Assembly: GCA_037179385.1 (NCBI GenBank) | Contig: CM074195.1 | Span: 7,486,938 to 7,550,937 of the forward strand | Reading direction: 5' to 3' | Source: Holothuria scabra | Lineage: Eukaryota > Echinodermata > Holothuroidea > Aspidochirotida > Holothuriidae | Length of the DNA stretch: 64,000 nt | Part shown: in pieces, positions 11,992 through 24,465 of the stretch | Numbering within the stretch: the stretch's first letter is position 1 | Layout: each line of letters starts with the position of its first letter | Position numbers and translations under genes: made by a program | The notes under the pieces: generated by a model | The model's database searches: none | What the model saw: the letters and a program-made list of their open reading frames with translations, nothing else | What the model was told of the DNA's origin: nothing

Positions 11992-12326
11992 GATACTATA
12001 TAGGAGGGAAGGGAGAAGGGAAAACTTAGTATTTACAGTAGCAAAATTAGAGAAAATGACTAAAAAACGAGTAGTATTTGTGAACAAATTATATTACACT
12101 TAACTAACCAAAACAGATTACTAACTAAAGAGGCTACTATGCCAAAAAAAAACCTTTCTACGTACACATTACAGGTATTCAGTGTTCAAAGTGATGCTAC
12201 AGTAACACAACGAACATTAAAACAATCGGCTTAACTTAAACAAAGAGAATTGGTAACTTACGGAAGTGCGCAGTGTAAATTGGTGAAACCGCTGTTGCGA
12301 CTGGTGACGCAGTGTGTCATTTGAAT

Positions 12327-12590
12327 TTATTTATCTACGTTGATACCATTCGGGCTTAGGGTTTTTAGTTTTTCAATCCAGAACGATTCTCTGTGTAGAA
12401 TTGTAGTGTGTGATCTTTCTGTGATGAGTTCAATGCCAGTAAGTGTGACATTGTCTATGGAATGCGACGGGGAATTAAAGTGTATTGTGTAAGGTAGTTG
12501 TTTTGAGCTTGTTTTGTTAAAATTAATGATTTCTGATCTCGTATTACTAAATCGTGTGTAAAGAGTAGTTTCTGTTTTGCTACTAACAGT
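12327..12590 (-). pseudogene. Penelope-like element, C-terminal GIY-YIG endonuclease fragment (5' truncated)
   Basis: The minus strand reads open for about 88 codons to a TAA at 12329-12327. Key stretches are TRFSNTRSEIINFNKTSSKQ, LPYTIHFNSPSHSIDNVTLT and RESFWIEKLKTLSPNGINVD, ending in K. The 'HFNSPSHSIDN-x-x-x-T-x-IE', 'RE-x-FWI-x-KL-x-TL-x-P-x-G-x-N' pattern is the familiar end of Penelope-like (GIY-YIG) ORFs. The reverse transcriptase and the GIY-YIG start are missing. The copy is cut at its 5' end by an inverted duplication of its own first 54 bp (12,591-12,644). Downstream is a roughly 340-bp 3' UTR with a hammerhead-like motif, ending at (TA)n. It sits in intron 1 of the FAMeT-type gene in the same transcriptional direction. 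It is not a host gene. Confidence 0.85.
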
Positions 12591-12644
12591 AACAGAAACT
12601 ACTCTTTACACACGATTTAGTAATACGAGATCAGAAATCATTAA
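12523..12644. repeat. Perfect 54-bp hairpin with 14-bp loop
   Basis: 12523-12576 is the exact reverse complement of 12591-12644, with loop 12577-12590. The left arm is coding sequence of the Penelope-like fragment and the right arm is an inverted duplicate. This resembles the 5' inversions left by target-primed reverse transcription. Confidence 0.97.
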
Positions 12645-12715
12645 ATTTTTCTCTAATCACTCTATATTATTATGACTTGGCACCAGTTACGTTTTGGACC
12701 AAAGCAATTTCTTGC

Positions 12716-12963
<248 letters not shown>

Positions 12964-13197
12964 GAAGATAGATATATGTACCGATTCAAGACCCCGATGG
13001 GATTTGGGAAACATCCTCCCCCACCCTTGTCCCAACTCCTGGGACTGTCCCTATGAGACAAACACAGATTTCTAATCTAATTTGACGTATACTCTTTTTC
13101 GATCAAAAATTATGGTAATTTATATCAGTTCTGACGTAAATAATAAGATGACAATGACATGTACACCAATACCAATAGAGCAATCAGGCTAACTCAC

Positions 13198-13246
13198 CCA
13201 AACACACCGCCACGCAGGCTAGTATCAGAACTGCTAGGTTTCTCAT
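13198..13246 (-). CDS. Exon 1: start codon and signal peptide
   Basis: The ATG is at 13246-13244 in the context GGAAGATGAG. It opens MRNLAVLILACVAVCL, a short classical secretion signal with one Arg, a hydrophobic core and small residues before the cut. The exon ends in phase 1 at G|GTGAGT (donor at 13197-13192). The split codon G|CC gives Ala on joining to exon 2, so cleavage near CLA|KPP is likely. The exon was found by looking for a leader ending in phase 1 upstream of exon 2; the exact phase fit and strong donor support it. The leader is only 16 codons, so chance cannot be fully excluded without a transcript. Upstream on the minus strand there is a TTTAAATAT sequence near 13,405-13,413 that might act as a TATA element. 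The 5' UTR extent is unknown. Confidence 0.72.
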
Positions 13247-13480
13247 CTTCCACTCCCAGGCTTTATTAGCAGATGGCCAAATAATAAAGAAAGAACAATT
13301 GTGAAACTATCTTGCAAACAATCGTACTGATGTGAAAGATAAATTACTGACAGAGTTTCCCTGATCGAATCAGGTGAAATGTAACGTGCCGTAAACGTCC
13401 ATTGATATTTAAAGCATTTTCAAGGTCGGTCGGCAGTGAATGATGTAATTTTTTTAAAAAGGTGTACGTTTTTGGTGGCG
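13247..13480 (-). promoter_or_regulatory. 5' flank of the FAMeT-type gene
   Basis: Sequence upstream of the ATG at 13246. A minus-strand TTTAAATAT near 13,405-13,413 could be a TATA-like element about 160 bp from the start codon. No initiator or CpG cluster is evident. Assigned by position only. Confidence 0.3.
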
Positions 13481-15204
13481 GGAAAATTGGTTTAAATTTT
13501 GGACACGTTTAAACAAAGATTACAAGCATTAATAAACCTCTTTTAAAAATCGTTAAGAAACAGGGGGTTTTTGAGATATAGAAGGCTAAAAAGGATGACG
13601 GTTATTATGCTTCGGCCTATACTCAGCAGGCACGTAACCCTAACATCGAACCCACTCTACGTTATGGCCCACTGGTGAAAAGTAAAATTCCGAAATACAT
13701 AAAAACCTGATAGCTATAAAACATCAACATAGTCAAATCCGGACTTGGACTCGTGGCTTCAGAATTTGGAGGGGTTAGTTTTTTCTCCGTTGGGAAAGTA
13801 CAGCCCTGACGTAAGTCACCCCAAAAAAAAACCCCAGCTACTCAAGTGGCAACGGCTAGTAACTTACCATTCCTGCTCTGTCCTCCCCCATGACATTTCA
13901 CGCCCCCCCCCCCCACCCCATGGCATTTCACGTTCAAACGCATCTGGTTTACATACAGAGGGATGGATAACATAAACTGAAAGGGGTGACGGAGATTTTT
14001 TCAGAGTTCGACTTGTTGAAATAGTAAGCTTGGTGAACATCTGTAGTTGTAATGGTAAAATGAAATATCTCTTCTGTGAGATGAAGTAGCGAGAGAATAT
14101 CTAAATGAAAGTAATTCATTTTAATTAAATAATGGCTGGATAGAGAAACACTAATTAAACAACTCCCGAACGTGTTCAAGTTTATACAGTCGCCGTCAGT
14201 TCATATATCACAAGACTCGCCCCAACAATCTCATAGCTTTGGTAGACATAGAATACCTTTTAAAGTCTAAATGGGTATGTTACATCTATTCCAAATATGG
14301 AGAAGGGCTTTGTAATTTTTAGTTAAAATCATGCAATCCTCTTTCTGTTGAAGCGACCGCTAAAGGCGGTTAAAAACAGTCAATTTATCCGCCCTACTAA
14401 CACGGTTCCTTTAAATCTATAACCGGAGAGCTGCGTTAGCCCCTATCATAACAGCTGTATCGTTCTAAAATAGTTTTCATTTCACAAAATGTTTTTCACC
14501 ATTTTTTATTCTATTTTTCATTATTTTTATTTAGATACATTTTGTATTTGACTTCACGAATAACAAGGTAATTTGGGGAGAATCTGTCACATACATTTGA
14601 CGTTCTATGGCCTTCTACAACACCTGTTTTAGTGGCTTTAAAAGTCAACATCATAAAAAGAGTAGCCTACCTTCCGAAGTTTATTGATGAGAAATGAAAT
14701 TGATCCTTTTGAATACCACTTCGAAGGTTTTAACGACGGGAGCGGATCGAAATCTTGCTCATGTCAAAAGTTTACATTCCAAGGTAAATTTGCCAGCTTT
14801 GCCTGGGTTTCGGATATACTCATTTTTGATAAGTAGCAGCTTTAGAATTAAGTAAAGGTATGTTATTATATTACCGACTTCGTTGCTGAAGCTCCTTTTG
14901 CCATTGCATGGATAACCTTGCCGAACACAATATAGTATTTGTTTAACTGGACCCTGATTGAAAGCAGTATGCAAGCATTATACGGCACAATATGCAAACG
15001 CTTATTAATTCAGTTTCGTTATTCATCATGAAAAACCCAACGAATAAATTAACAGAAATGGGTGGGGAAAGCCTGGAAAAATATGCTTTTAGCAGCATGG
15101 TGCCGGTGAACTATTCACCATATCGGTTCTCCTAACTCGACCTATTACTGTAGCCTATAGACCTTGTGACATCACACTACAGAAGGCGCACCCTTTAATG
15201 GAGT
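13481..15204. other. Intergenic, nothing convincing
   Basis: Contains a C-rich tract near 13,903-13,917 flanked by the direct repeat ATTTCACG, and short A/T runs. No gene or long repeat was recognised. Confidence 0.5.
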
Positions 15205-15310
15205 TAAGTTAGAAAATTAGTTAGAAAGAGTTTACGGCTAGTTCCCAACCAATTCGAGCCGGCCACGGCCTTTTTTCCAGTTGTGGCCCATTGTCTTGTT
15301 TTCCCTACTC
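15205..15310 (-). repeat. tRNA-derived SINE tail fragment
   Basis: Minus strand GGCCACAACTGGAAAAAAGG, then GCCGTGGCCGGCTCGA and the AATTGGTTGGGAACT block, matches the body of the SINEs at 27,844 and 34,536. The tRNA-like head is absent. Confidence 0.75.
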
Positions 15311-16482
15311 AATTGCTTTTGCGGAGCAGCCAAGCATAACGGCGGTAGGTTCCGTTTTTAATGGAGTCAAATGCGGTACACGCTTGGTTTACTACGCCCG
15401 CGTGACAACTGTCTGTTTCGTTGTTTTGTCTCGCAAATAACGTCACGTGACGTTTTTATGCATGGTTTATATGGTGTAATGATCGTTGAAACGTATTCAT
15501 ACACTTTATTCCCGTACCATGCTACACTTCGCTTTCATAATCTTGCTCATCTTAACACATGCATGGCAATTCATGTGAATTGTGTGAAAATGGGCATATT
15601 GCTGTTTCTTTCATTTTATTAGACATGTCACGTGATTACTTAACTTTCTTATGATTGTTGCATTGCTTGCAACTGTTTTTTATCTTTGCCTTCTGTAATG
15701 TTCCTTTTTTGTCCCCTCTCCCTCTCACTTTTCATCTTTTTTTATTTATTTTTTTTTTTTTTAATTTGGCAAATCTCCGTGAAGAGAAAATCTGAATATT
15801 ATTGATTTAGTTTCTACCTATTGTTTGCAATCCGACGCCTTCATCACGTACTTGCCTGGAACATTGTATAATAGGACCCTCGGATAAATCAGTGTCATTG
15901 TGTTGAAGGACATCATCCCATGTCATTGATTTCATAACTTTTAAAGGGCTATGGTTGAATAGACAGATGGAGTAACATGATTTTTTCCCCAAACAAATAG
16001 CAAGTCAAAATCCAGATTTATAGTAGGAGGCAAAGTTTACATGGGATTAGATGGAGTTCTTACGGCCCAGTTTCTAACCAATCGGAAGATGGGTCGTCTA
16101 TACGTTATTTTCATCTGAAAACCTTCCCTGTGATGTTTTTATAGAGCTAAGTTTGATACAATAACCTATCATCTATTTCCAAGATCAGGACAACAGGGGT
16201 ATCAATCTGGTTTTGGATTGGGGGGTAAGAATTTTCCAACGACCGAAACCCTTGATCGTGCCCTTCACCAGACGAGTCTATAACAAATCAACCCACAATA
16301 ACGCGAAAGCATGCATAAACACCATAAAAGACACGCATGCTGACAGACGTATACAAAACGCGAATAGATGGCGCATTATAAATGCAGTTTTTTTTTTACT
16401 CCAATAACTTTAATAGGCTCAAATTGACGTTTTATCGAAGCTCTGAAGTCGTCTGCAAACCACATTGTTACATTTTGTTAGG
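15311..16482. other. Intergenic, T-rich stretches only
   Basis: Runs of T near 15,740-15,765. Small open frames without family resemblance. Nothing further seen. Confidence 0.5.
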
Positions 16483-16535
16483 ATCGCTTCTCGGTCGTTT
16501 GGCTAAGATCGTGTGTTGTATCTGTTCTTTTCATC
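16483..16535 (+). pseudogene. U2 snRNA 5'-end-like sequence
   Basis: ATCGCTTCTCGG at 16,483 is the 5' end of metazoan U2 snRNA, followed by TTTGGCTAAGATC and TATCTGTTCTT in the correct order and spacing. This covers stem I and the branch-site recognition region. The branch-site part is altered (GTGTGTTGTA where U2 has GTGTAGTA), and sequence after 16,535 no longer follows U2 (no Sm site, no 3' hairpins). It is therefore a truncated derivative, not a U2 gene. Confidence 0.8.
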
Positions 16536-16705
16536 CATTCAAGAATGGAGCCACACATGACAGACCAATGATGTAAATGGTCTGAAGGCCGTGAAGTTGG
16601 TCAAGTGTTGTCCTTCAGTGGACGTAATAGCTTCTTCGGGAAGCAGTTAAAGTTTTGGTTTCGCCGAACGACCCTTTGCCAGAGGGTCAAGAGGACGTTA
16701 GAAAG
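16483..16705 (+). repeat. U2-snRNA-like SINE, subfamily B
   Basis: A U2-like head (16,483-16,535) is followed by a body with GGTCAAGTGTTGTCCTT, GCTTCTTCGGGAAGCAG, then GGTTTCGCCGAACGACCC and the hairpin-forming GACCCTTTGCCAGAGGGTC. The same body and tail occur without a clear U2 head at 44,247-44,375 and 57,188-57,262 (minus), and the tail at 29,741-29,815. The tail is related to subfamily A (43,773; 44,031; 58,991; 40,259), where a copy with a 23-bp target duplication shows that it is a retroposon. Confidence 0.75.
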
Positions 16706-19621
16706 ATATTCTGCTTCTTATTTTCTTTTTATCTGCCTCACTTTTTGAGGGGAGCAAAACGATATGTCCCCTTTTCGCCCCCTGAGTCAAGAGGACTAGC
16801 GCCCCTTAAGAACAATTCTTCCATATATCCTTTTACTTATTCAGGATTTCTAGATTGTGACCACTCAAGTTTCGAGACTACAACCTGACACTATTGTGCA
16901 CGTGCCAAAATGACCAAAGTGTGAGAAGACGACTTTTTTTATCAAGCATTTAAAGTTAGTACACAAAACTCAGTGCTCTAGAACTGCTTTCATTATCATA
17001 AAATAGAACCGCCCCTTCTGGCAATAGTTTCAGATTAAGAAATCCTTTGTCATATCGATCCTCCTCAAACAACAATTGCAAAAAACTGTCGATAATCTAT
17101 TTTTTTTTTCGGGTAAAATTTTTTGAGGAGTGGAAGTGTCCGTTGAGCAAAGTTTTGGATTAGGATATCATTATGGCATTACTCATTACTGATCGCAACC
17201 ATTGATCGGCAGAAAGTATATATAACGAGAGGAAAATCATGACAATTTTAACATTCCACCGAATTTAGCAGACCTGTGTCTTTTTATACTACTCAGAAAA
17301 TTCAATTGAAACTCCAAAATGCGAAACAACCTCAGTTTGCATTACTCTCTGTCGACGTGGTCGAAGTTGAAAACTTCAAACTGAGGGCGCGCTATCCTTT
17401 GGGTGTCACAGAAATAAGCAAGTCCGTAAATTTGATTTCGGTGCTCAGTGTACACATGCGCACGTCCCGCACCTACAACAAATGTTCCAAACTTGAATTA
17501 CTTCAAAATTTTGTGGACTCATTCCTTCTTAAATCCATAAACCTACTGTAGGGAGAGGTCATGAGTGTTCTCTATCTTAATTTCTTTTATGGTGCAAAAA
17601 CACATTTTGATCTGACGTTAAGGAGAAAAGAAACCCCTATTTTCGTTTGGCTGGGTTAAACACTTTCGTAAGCACTGTGTTATAAGCATGCACGTCGAAA
17701 ACAAGGGAATAAACTGGATACACTTTGCACTGCGCTCAGTTTGTGTATACCACCCTGTTCCCTATAATTCTATGTGGTAACAAATAACCGAACTCGCTTA
17801 TTAAAAAAAATCGAAAAAACCTTAACTGTTGTGTTTGCATTCCTTTAGATCAACGCGGTCTAGCGTAATTCGAAAAATTCAAACTCAGGGCGTACTATCC
17901 TGTGCGGTCCAGTAACATATATACAGCTGTGTATATACGGCTCTGGTGTGGTCCCAGAAGTTTTTAGGCTTTTGAAAAGGCTTGGCAGTCAGTTTGAGTG
18001 CCTATTACATTAGTTGTAATTAACTAAACACAGCAAGTGAATTTATTTCCACAGAAATTTGTTAAGCAGTTCCCCCCCCCCCCCGCTTTTTTATATATAT
18101 ATCAGTTCAATACTTTAGACGAATCGGAACAGTCGGGTTATACGAGTCTGATTTAGTATAGGTCATAAGTGGGGTCTACCACCTTTACTCTATCAAGTTC
18201 TTTGCTTCCATGTATCATGAATGGTTAATCACCAAAATATCCATTAATTCTCACATTTCACTAAATAGTAGGATTTAAAATTGCGTGTAGGCTAGACAAT
18301 AAACTTAAGACGATTTAAGGCTGATGGATCCCTGTACTGACCGACTTCACTAGCAGCTTCCTGGTATAACGACCCCGTTCAAGTTATATCCCCCTAGCAG
18401 TTTAACATATTCAGCAAATTTAAAATATAACATTTCTCTTTAATTTTACGCCTAAATTTAATATAGAATGTCAAATGACTGCCTCATTAACCTCTCGCAC
18501 TTGTGGAAAAGAGAATGCGAGTCTCACCTGTGTTTATTCTGTTCACTCCGGTATATAGGGCACTTGATGAGCCAATTGGCTTCCTGGCGATAACGCTACT
18601 AAAAAGATAATTACAAACTGTTAGCCTATTTCGTAACTATTGGATATGAAACTTGACTTATTCTGCTAACTTTAGGCATTCATGTGATAGTGACCCTTCA
18701 ACACTCTCATTGAGTTATCGATTTCAACTCAATAAGCCCCTTTAAAAAAGAGTGATCCATGCAGGCACCCATCTATAGTTAGGTTTTAATATGATCGTAC
18801 TCCTTCGACAGTTAATAACATTGACCATTCCAAATTTTATCAATAAGGCAAATACTCAACCCTTGATGCCTATTACAACGATTATTGAGAAACTTGCCAA
18901 ATAATGAAAACATGAATGAACTTGAGGTCTTTCCCAATTTTGTGGGCAGCACTTCATCCCGAGATTATTATTATTTTTTGGCATATTCGGACGAAAAAGA
19001 GTTGTTTGTTTCACGCTGAAATCTCAATTTGATTGGTTCAGACTACAAAAGAAGTACCTTAGTCAGTTTACCCTCCTGTTTGGATTTCTTTAAGAACAGG
19101 ATATTTTCCGTTTTCAGTTTTGAAGAGACATTCAGAGTTTAACGAAGAATATTAAACCTTTTTGTTCGAGGTCGTCTTACCTTCTGAACTGATTGATTAC
19201 CAGAATATAGAAACATTGAAGAGACCCTTCAGGTAAGGAGAAACGTTAAGTTCCGTTGTGTCAATTACTGTTGAATGAAATTTTCTGACTGGGTAGCCTC
19301 CATTACTACTCTGTAGCCAATCACGACGTTATACCATGATGCTGGATCATATTTATTAGTTCTAAGTAAATGTAAAAACACAAAGTGATTGCGGCTCTAA
19401 ACAAAATTATTTTTCCTGTCAAATTAAAATAATTCCAAATAAACTGCGGTCGGCACAGTGAAACAGGAAGTATTTACCTCTTTCATTGAAAAAGCTGCAT
19501 TTAAATCTCTCATATCTTATTTGGTTGAGACTTCATTTTACCAGTTATTTAAGATTGCCTAATTATTTTTCAAACATCGCTCCAATTCTAAGAAAAATCG
19601 TTCTTCTTATTTCAAAAATCA
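16706..19621. other. Intergenic; one short repeated segment
   Basis: A stretch of about 65 bp around 17,353-17,405 (TTCAAACTGAGGGCGCGCTA) recurs diverged at 17,850-17,912 (TTCAAACTCAGGGCGTACTA). A C-run lies at 18,072-18,084. The open frame spanning the first copy is not kept in the second. No gene seen. Confidence 0.45.
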
Positions 19622-19912
19622 TTTCTTCCTTTTCAAACAGTTCCGATTTTAGGATAACCTACTTACTTGAGCCCCTTCCCACAACTGTCTTTATCCCATC
19701 CTCATTCGGACGTAATCTCAATTCATTGCTTCAGGGTGTGTATACCAGCCATGTTGTGAAATCAAACACTCTCAGTACAGTAAATGATGTGTAGCAGCTT
19801 GAGTACTCTGCATTTTTTAAACTTGCTGTCAATAAACAGCAGTGTCAATTGGAAACTTCTGTAGACTACTACAAAAGAATTTTAGTTTGGGGTTAGAGTT
19901 GACCGTCATTAA
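19622..19912 (-). repeat. MITE family 1, copy b
   Basis: Contains AACCTACTTACTTGAGCCCC, CACAACTGTCT, ATTGCTTCAGGGTG, AACACTCTCAGTAC and the end AGTTTGGGGTTAGAG, in the same order as the reverse complement of the copy at 63,740. The 102-codon open frame at 19,486-19,794 overlaps it and is spurious. Confidence 0.75.
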
Positions 19913-22900
19913 TATAATTTAAAAACATCTGAACCTAGGCTATTTCATGACGTACAGAACGGGGGCCAATTGGCTAATACCTTGCTCAATCGGGTGGACT
20001 TCGGTGCCTCAGTCGAGCAGAGATTACGCCCTGGTCGGGGATCTGGAGTCGGGCAAAAAGTCACCGACCCACCCCTTGAGTGAAAGTCTTCCGTACCGCC
20101 ATGGGCTATTTAAAGAAAACGCAGTTATTTCAATCGGTACAGACAGTTCAGCAAACATTTAGAGGCAAATTGCTCACAGGTGAAGTTGTACTTTTACCTA
20201 CCTCCCCGTCAGTTTTACAATTCTGTAACATCTTGAATTTGCACACTTTTATTACCAATGTAGGAATAATGGACTTCGCCGAGAAAACTGGTGTAATTAT
20301 GAAAATGCACGCACAGTCAAAACGATTGTCATGGTACATCAGACATTGTGATTCACGGTGACACAGCCGGAAGCCCAGAATTCCCCCGTCACCTGCATTC
20401 ATAAATTAATTTTCAACCACGGGATGAATTTTGTTTGCTACTGTTAAGTTAAAGTAATGGTTGTTAAAGTGATGGTTAAAGTGTCCCTCCTTTTCCACAA
20501 CAATATAGATTGTAAAATGTGTTTCGTTTTCGCTTTCTCTCCATGTGAATGCAGCCATCGATGGCGCTCTTTCATTTCTCTGTGATTTATTATTGTAGTG
20601 CGCCGAACTACAATATTGGCATTTACTGGCCGACTGACAATTTCTTTTGTGAAGCCTGTTATGGCCCACAACTCATTTCCCTGCGCGTACCGTAACTTAG
20701 TTCGTACAAATATCCATGCTCTACCCTTTAACAATAACAGTAAGTGCAATCTGTGGCCGTCTTTAAACAAAAATCAACTTCAGAAAAGCAAATACTACAC
20801 TTACAAGGCTGATTTAAGGAGTTACCTTCATGAAAGAGCATTGCGGATAAATTTCCAGAAAACGCGATGTAATGTGGTTCGGCCTTTTCACACTGAAGTG
20901 ATAAGCCTGGAGAATCAATCGCTGCTTCCAAATTGGTATACGTAACACGGCGCCATTGCGTCCACTATCGTTGAACAGTATCAAGACGTTATTGTACAGT
21001 ATCTTCATCTAGCTACTACGGAGCAGGGTATTGCCAATTCCCTGTACGGAACGAATTGGCTTTACTGCGTTGGATTAAGCGACTTGTGCTGTAGTTCTAT
21101 TATCATGCTTTATTTCAGTGGTAAAAGCAGAAGCTATTTTGACAGCAGTCTGACCGAAACGTTTTGACAGCATGCATATAGCATGCATTGCGAATTAACG
21201 AAACACGGATGTTAAAACACACAGCGTCAACAGTTATTCGGCCTTCCACGAGACAGTTGTCATATGCATACAGCGGTGCAGTCAGAGAGCTTGGGAGGGC
21301 GTCATTATTTAACATAAAGAACGGTGAAAGAGGAGTCGAGAACCGATAAAAACATTTCAGGCAGGAGTAAACAACACAACAGAGCATAACGTATGGCTAA
21401 GTAGGCTACTCAGCACGAGTCCTTGAACGGGACTATGCTTCGTCCACTTCATTTTACTCCACACTAGACTGTATACGGAGTAGGTCCTACCGTTAAGCGC
21501 AGTACACGGTCTTGTTCAAGGACTACTCAGCACTTGCTTCATTGTTGGCAAATATGCTTCAAAATAAAGCTAGTGACTGACTATTAGCATAGAAGGTCCG
21601 GATTTACTCCATCACTGGTTACTCTTCTATGATTTCTTTATGCGTCCAGCCAAGGAGCTGGGAGACAAGTGGTCCATCTTTGTACTATCAAGAAATAGGG
21701 TTGAGAGGAGTGGCCAAAAAGAAACAACAGCCCCTCTTCCCGCCATGAACAAATCCTAAAGTTCAAATAAAAACTGGGCTACTGTACTAACTGAAAAGAC
21801 ATCTCTAACACGCACTACAATTCTGCGTATTTGCAAGCAAATGCAGTTCTAGTTTTCATCTCGCATTCTGATGACTCTTCCAGCTCCCTGATCTGATCAA
21901 TTGAGGTGTCATATAGAACCAGTAATGGATGGAAATGGTAAAGGGTGTTTTCCGTGACTGCTGAGAAAACGCAGGTGTTAGTGATTCATAGATCATTTCC
22001 ACATAGAAGTTAGAGATTATGAAACAGATTTTTGGTACCATAGTTTCATCAATGTCATTTTACCTTTGCCAAACACGGCGCACGCAAAAAAGCTGTTCGA
22101 CAATCCTTTCAACCGCTATTTGTAAAAGAGTCTGTCAAGACATTTAATAAATGAGCTATATCCACGGACTTCCTATACATGGACAGAGCATACTGCACGG
22201 TGTCGTACGTATGAGAAAAGGCGTAGCAAAATGGCCGTCTGGTATGGTTTTGAGTGAAATTTTGAACTTGCCCAAGTTAATCAACAAAGTTTGCAAGAAA
22301 GCTGGAATGTTTTTGAAATAATGCAAATTTAGGTCAAAATCACCGCACGTATTACAGGAATGTGATATTATATCCCATTCAAGTTTAACTCTTGTTCAAA
22401 ATATTTCAGAGTCGCCGTCAAATATCAGACGATTTATGGCTTCACGGCGGCCATCTTGGTGCGCATTTTTTGTCCCAGTCGGCCGCGCGGCAACAATCTA
22501 CGGATAACCCGTACGTGTTACATGTCTGTCCATACGAAATCCGTGGCTATCTCACATTTATTTCATTAAAATTTCGGGACAAATATATTGCACATTCAAG
22601 TAAACCAATAAGTTGCTCTGATTAAATCATCACAATTCATGAGGAAAACTATTGCGTCATTACATTTTAAGAGCCATAAAATAAGATAGTATACAACACT
22701 AATTCGTTTTTAGGGTGACTGCATTTCAATTTAATTTGGGGATTATTGAACTAAGAACAAATTGATTACTGTATTCAAATTCTAGTCAATCTCACAAACC
22801 TGACTGTTTTAGAACATGAAGCACCTATGTCGCTCATATTGGGTTGTTTGACGCAACATTTGGAGAAGCTTGGCCCATCCCCGCGTCACACTTGGGGGGG

Positions 22901-24349
22901 GGGAGATGACGAACATTTGGTTCACCTATGCCCCGAGGCAGAGTGCGTCTTAAAATTGCTAAGCTCATATTATCGGGCTCTGATCCCTCTTCCAATTCAT
23001 AATTCTTCCACATCTTTCGTCTTCCTTGGAAAACAGAACTTCCTAAACTAATCATATTAATTCACAAACTAGTCAGGGTAACCAGCACGGAGGGTATGCT
23101 TCATTTGGGCTTTTCATACCGTCAGGGAACAGATACTACTGATTTTGACTCCAAGTGAGGGTATAGAGCTTCGAGTCGAAACAAACATTACGGAGTTCTA
23201 ATAAGATTGATCTTCCAAAGAATTAAAACAACAGACCGTCAATTGATGTTTTTCTTTAATTTCAGCTGTTCGTAAAATTTGTACTGTTTATATATTAATG
23301 AATCGTGTGCAGATGTAATGTATACAATATTTCCAATGTTAATCCGCAACAATATTGCCGTGGGGCTGTCAAACAGGTCTGGAAGATGCACAAACAACAT
23401 TTCGTGTGCTGGACGTTTTGGTGAGGTCTGCAGGCTTCAACGAAAAAGTGTGTTGTTTAGCTAACAAGCGAAGTAAATGACTAGGTTTAGGGCTCATAAT
23501 TCCTAGGCTTATATGAATACTCAAATGAGATGAGCGTTGTCTTCCCTTATTGGTGAACCAAACTTGTTCTGTTGGTGGCGCCGCCTCTGTCCGGCGCTAT
23601 CTGGTCCTTGACGCCAAGGAGTATGGAAAGACCAAATGAAAACATGCCCTCGGTGGCAAGATTACCCTGACTAATACAACCTGTTTATTTACGAATCTTT
23701 TGGGATAGAAAATGATTCTTGTCGTCCCGTGCACAACCTGTAATTTTAGTGAACTTCGCTACCCTAAGCGTCTCTATCAGAGTCCAAAGTACAATATTTG
23801 CATAGGCGTAGAGTGGTTTTCTAAATGTCAGAGAAATTAATAGTTTAGAGGGTTTACGCGAGATAATAAAAGTTTATTCAGCTCCCTGGCTTATTTACAA
23901 TCTTGAGATAGATTTAGCAGTTATAAAATTTACGCCTGGTCAAGACTAAGTCTAGAAATTCCCTATTCGGAGCCGTGCAGCTTTGTGACTGACAATATCC
24001 CGATCTGGAGAAGTCATTGCAACCATAAAAGTTTTTGAAGCCTGAATTGCTTAACTTTCTCTTTAAAACTCATCCCACTCAGTCACCCTAATAATCTATA
24101 GAATCACAAAGCCGTATGCAGGAGGAAGAAAAAAACTTCACTTGAATTTTCTTTGGAAGTGGTAGTGTGTCCCTGTTTGGCAAGGAAGCTTATTGGGTCA
24201 ACGACTATGGTTACATGTTTTAATGTGTTTCTGCGGCTTTCAATACGTAAAGATTCAAAGTCGTTCTTACAGATGAAATCAAGATAGGTGTGTTCCTCAC
24301 AACTTCCATAGACGTAATCGCATATCTTTTGGGACCTTGTATGCGTATA
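19913..24349. other. Intergenic; no gene recognised
   Basis: Overlapping open frames of 84 to 115 codons on both strands at 20,080-20,945 resemble no family I know and overlap in several frames. A short inverted repeat (AGTCCTTGAAC with GTTCAAGGACT) lies at about 21,419-21,526. A G-run is at 22,894-22,902. Nothing else can be supported. Confidence 0.45.
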
Positions 24350-24465
24350 TGCTTAACACTGAAGCAATCATCTGAAATTGTGTCTTGATGAGGATGAGTT
24401 TTAGACAGTTGTTTGAGGTTTGGAGAATTGGAGCTGTCCAGGTGAGATGATGTGGCTTTTGACGT
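24350..24465 (+). repeat. MITE family 1, copy c (partial)
   Basis: GCTTAACACTGAAGCAATCA then ATTGTGTCTTGATGAGGATG and TTTTAGACAGTTG match the 63,900-63,970 part of copy f. The outer parts are decayed. Confidence 0.7.

Noticed and set aside
16483..16535. A functional U2 snRNA gene
   Set aside because: Homology ends after about 50 nt, before the Sm site and the 3' hairpins, and the branch-site segment is altered.
20080..20945. Cluster of overlapping frames on both strands, one with a CQYC...H pattern
   Set aside because: The Cys/His spacing does not complete a zinc knuckle, the frames overlap and conflict, and no flanking coding sequence was found.
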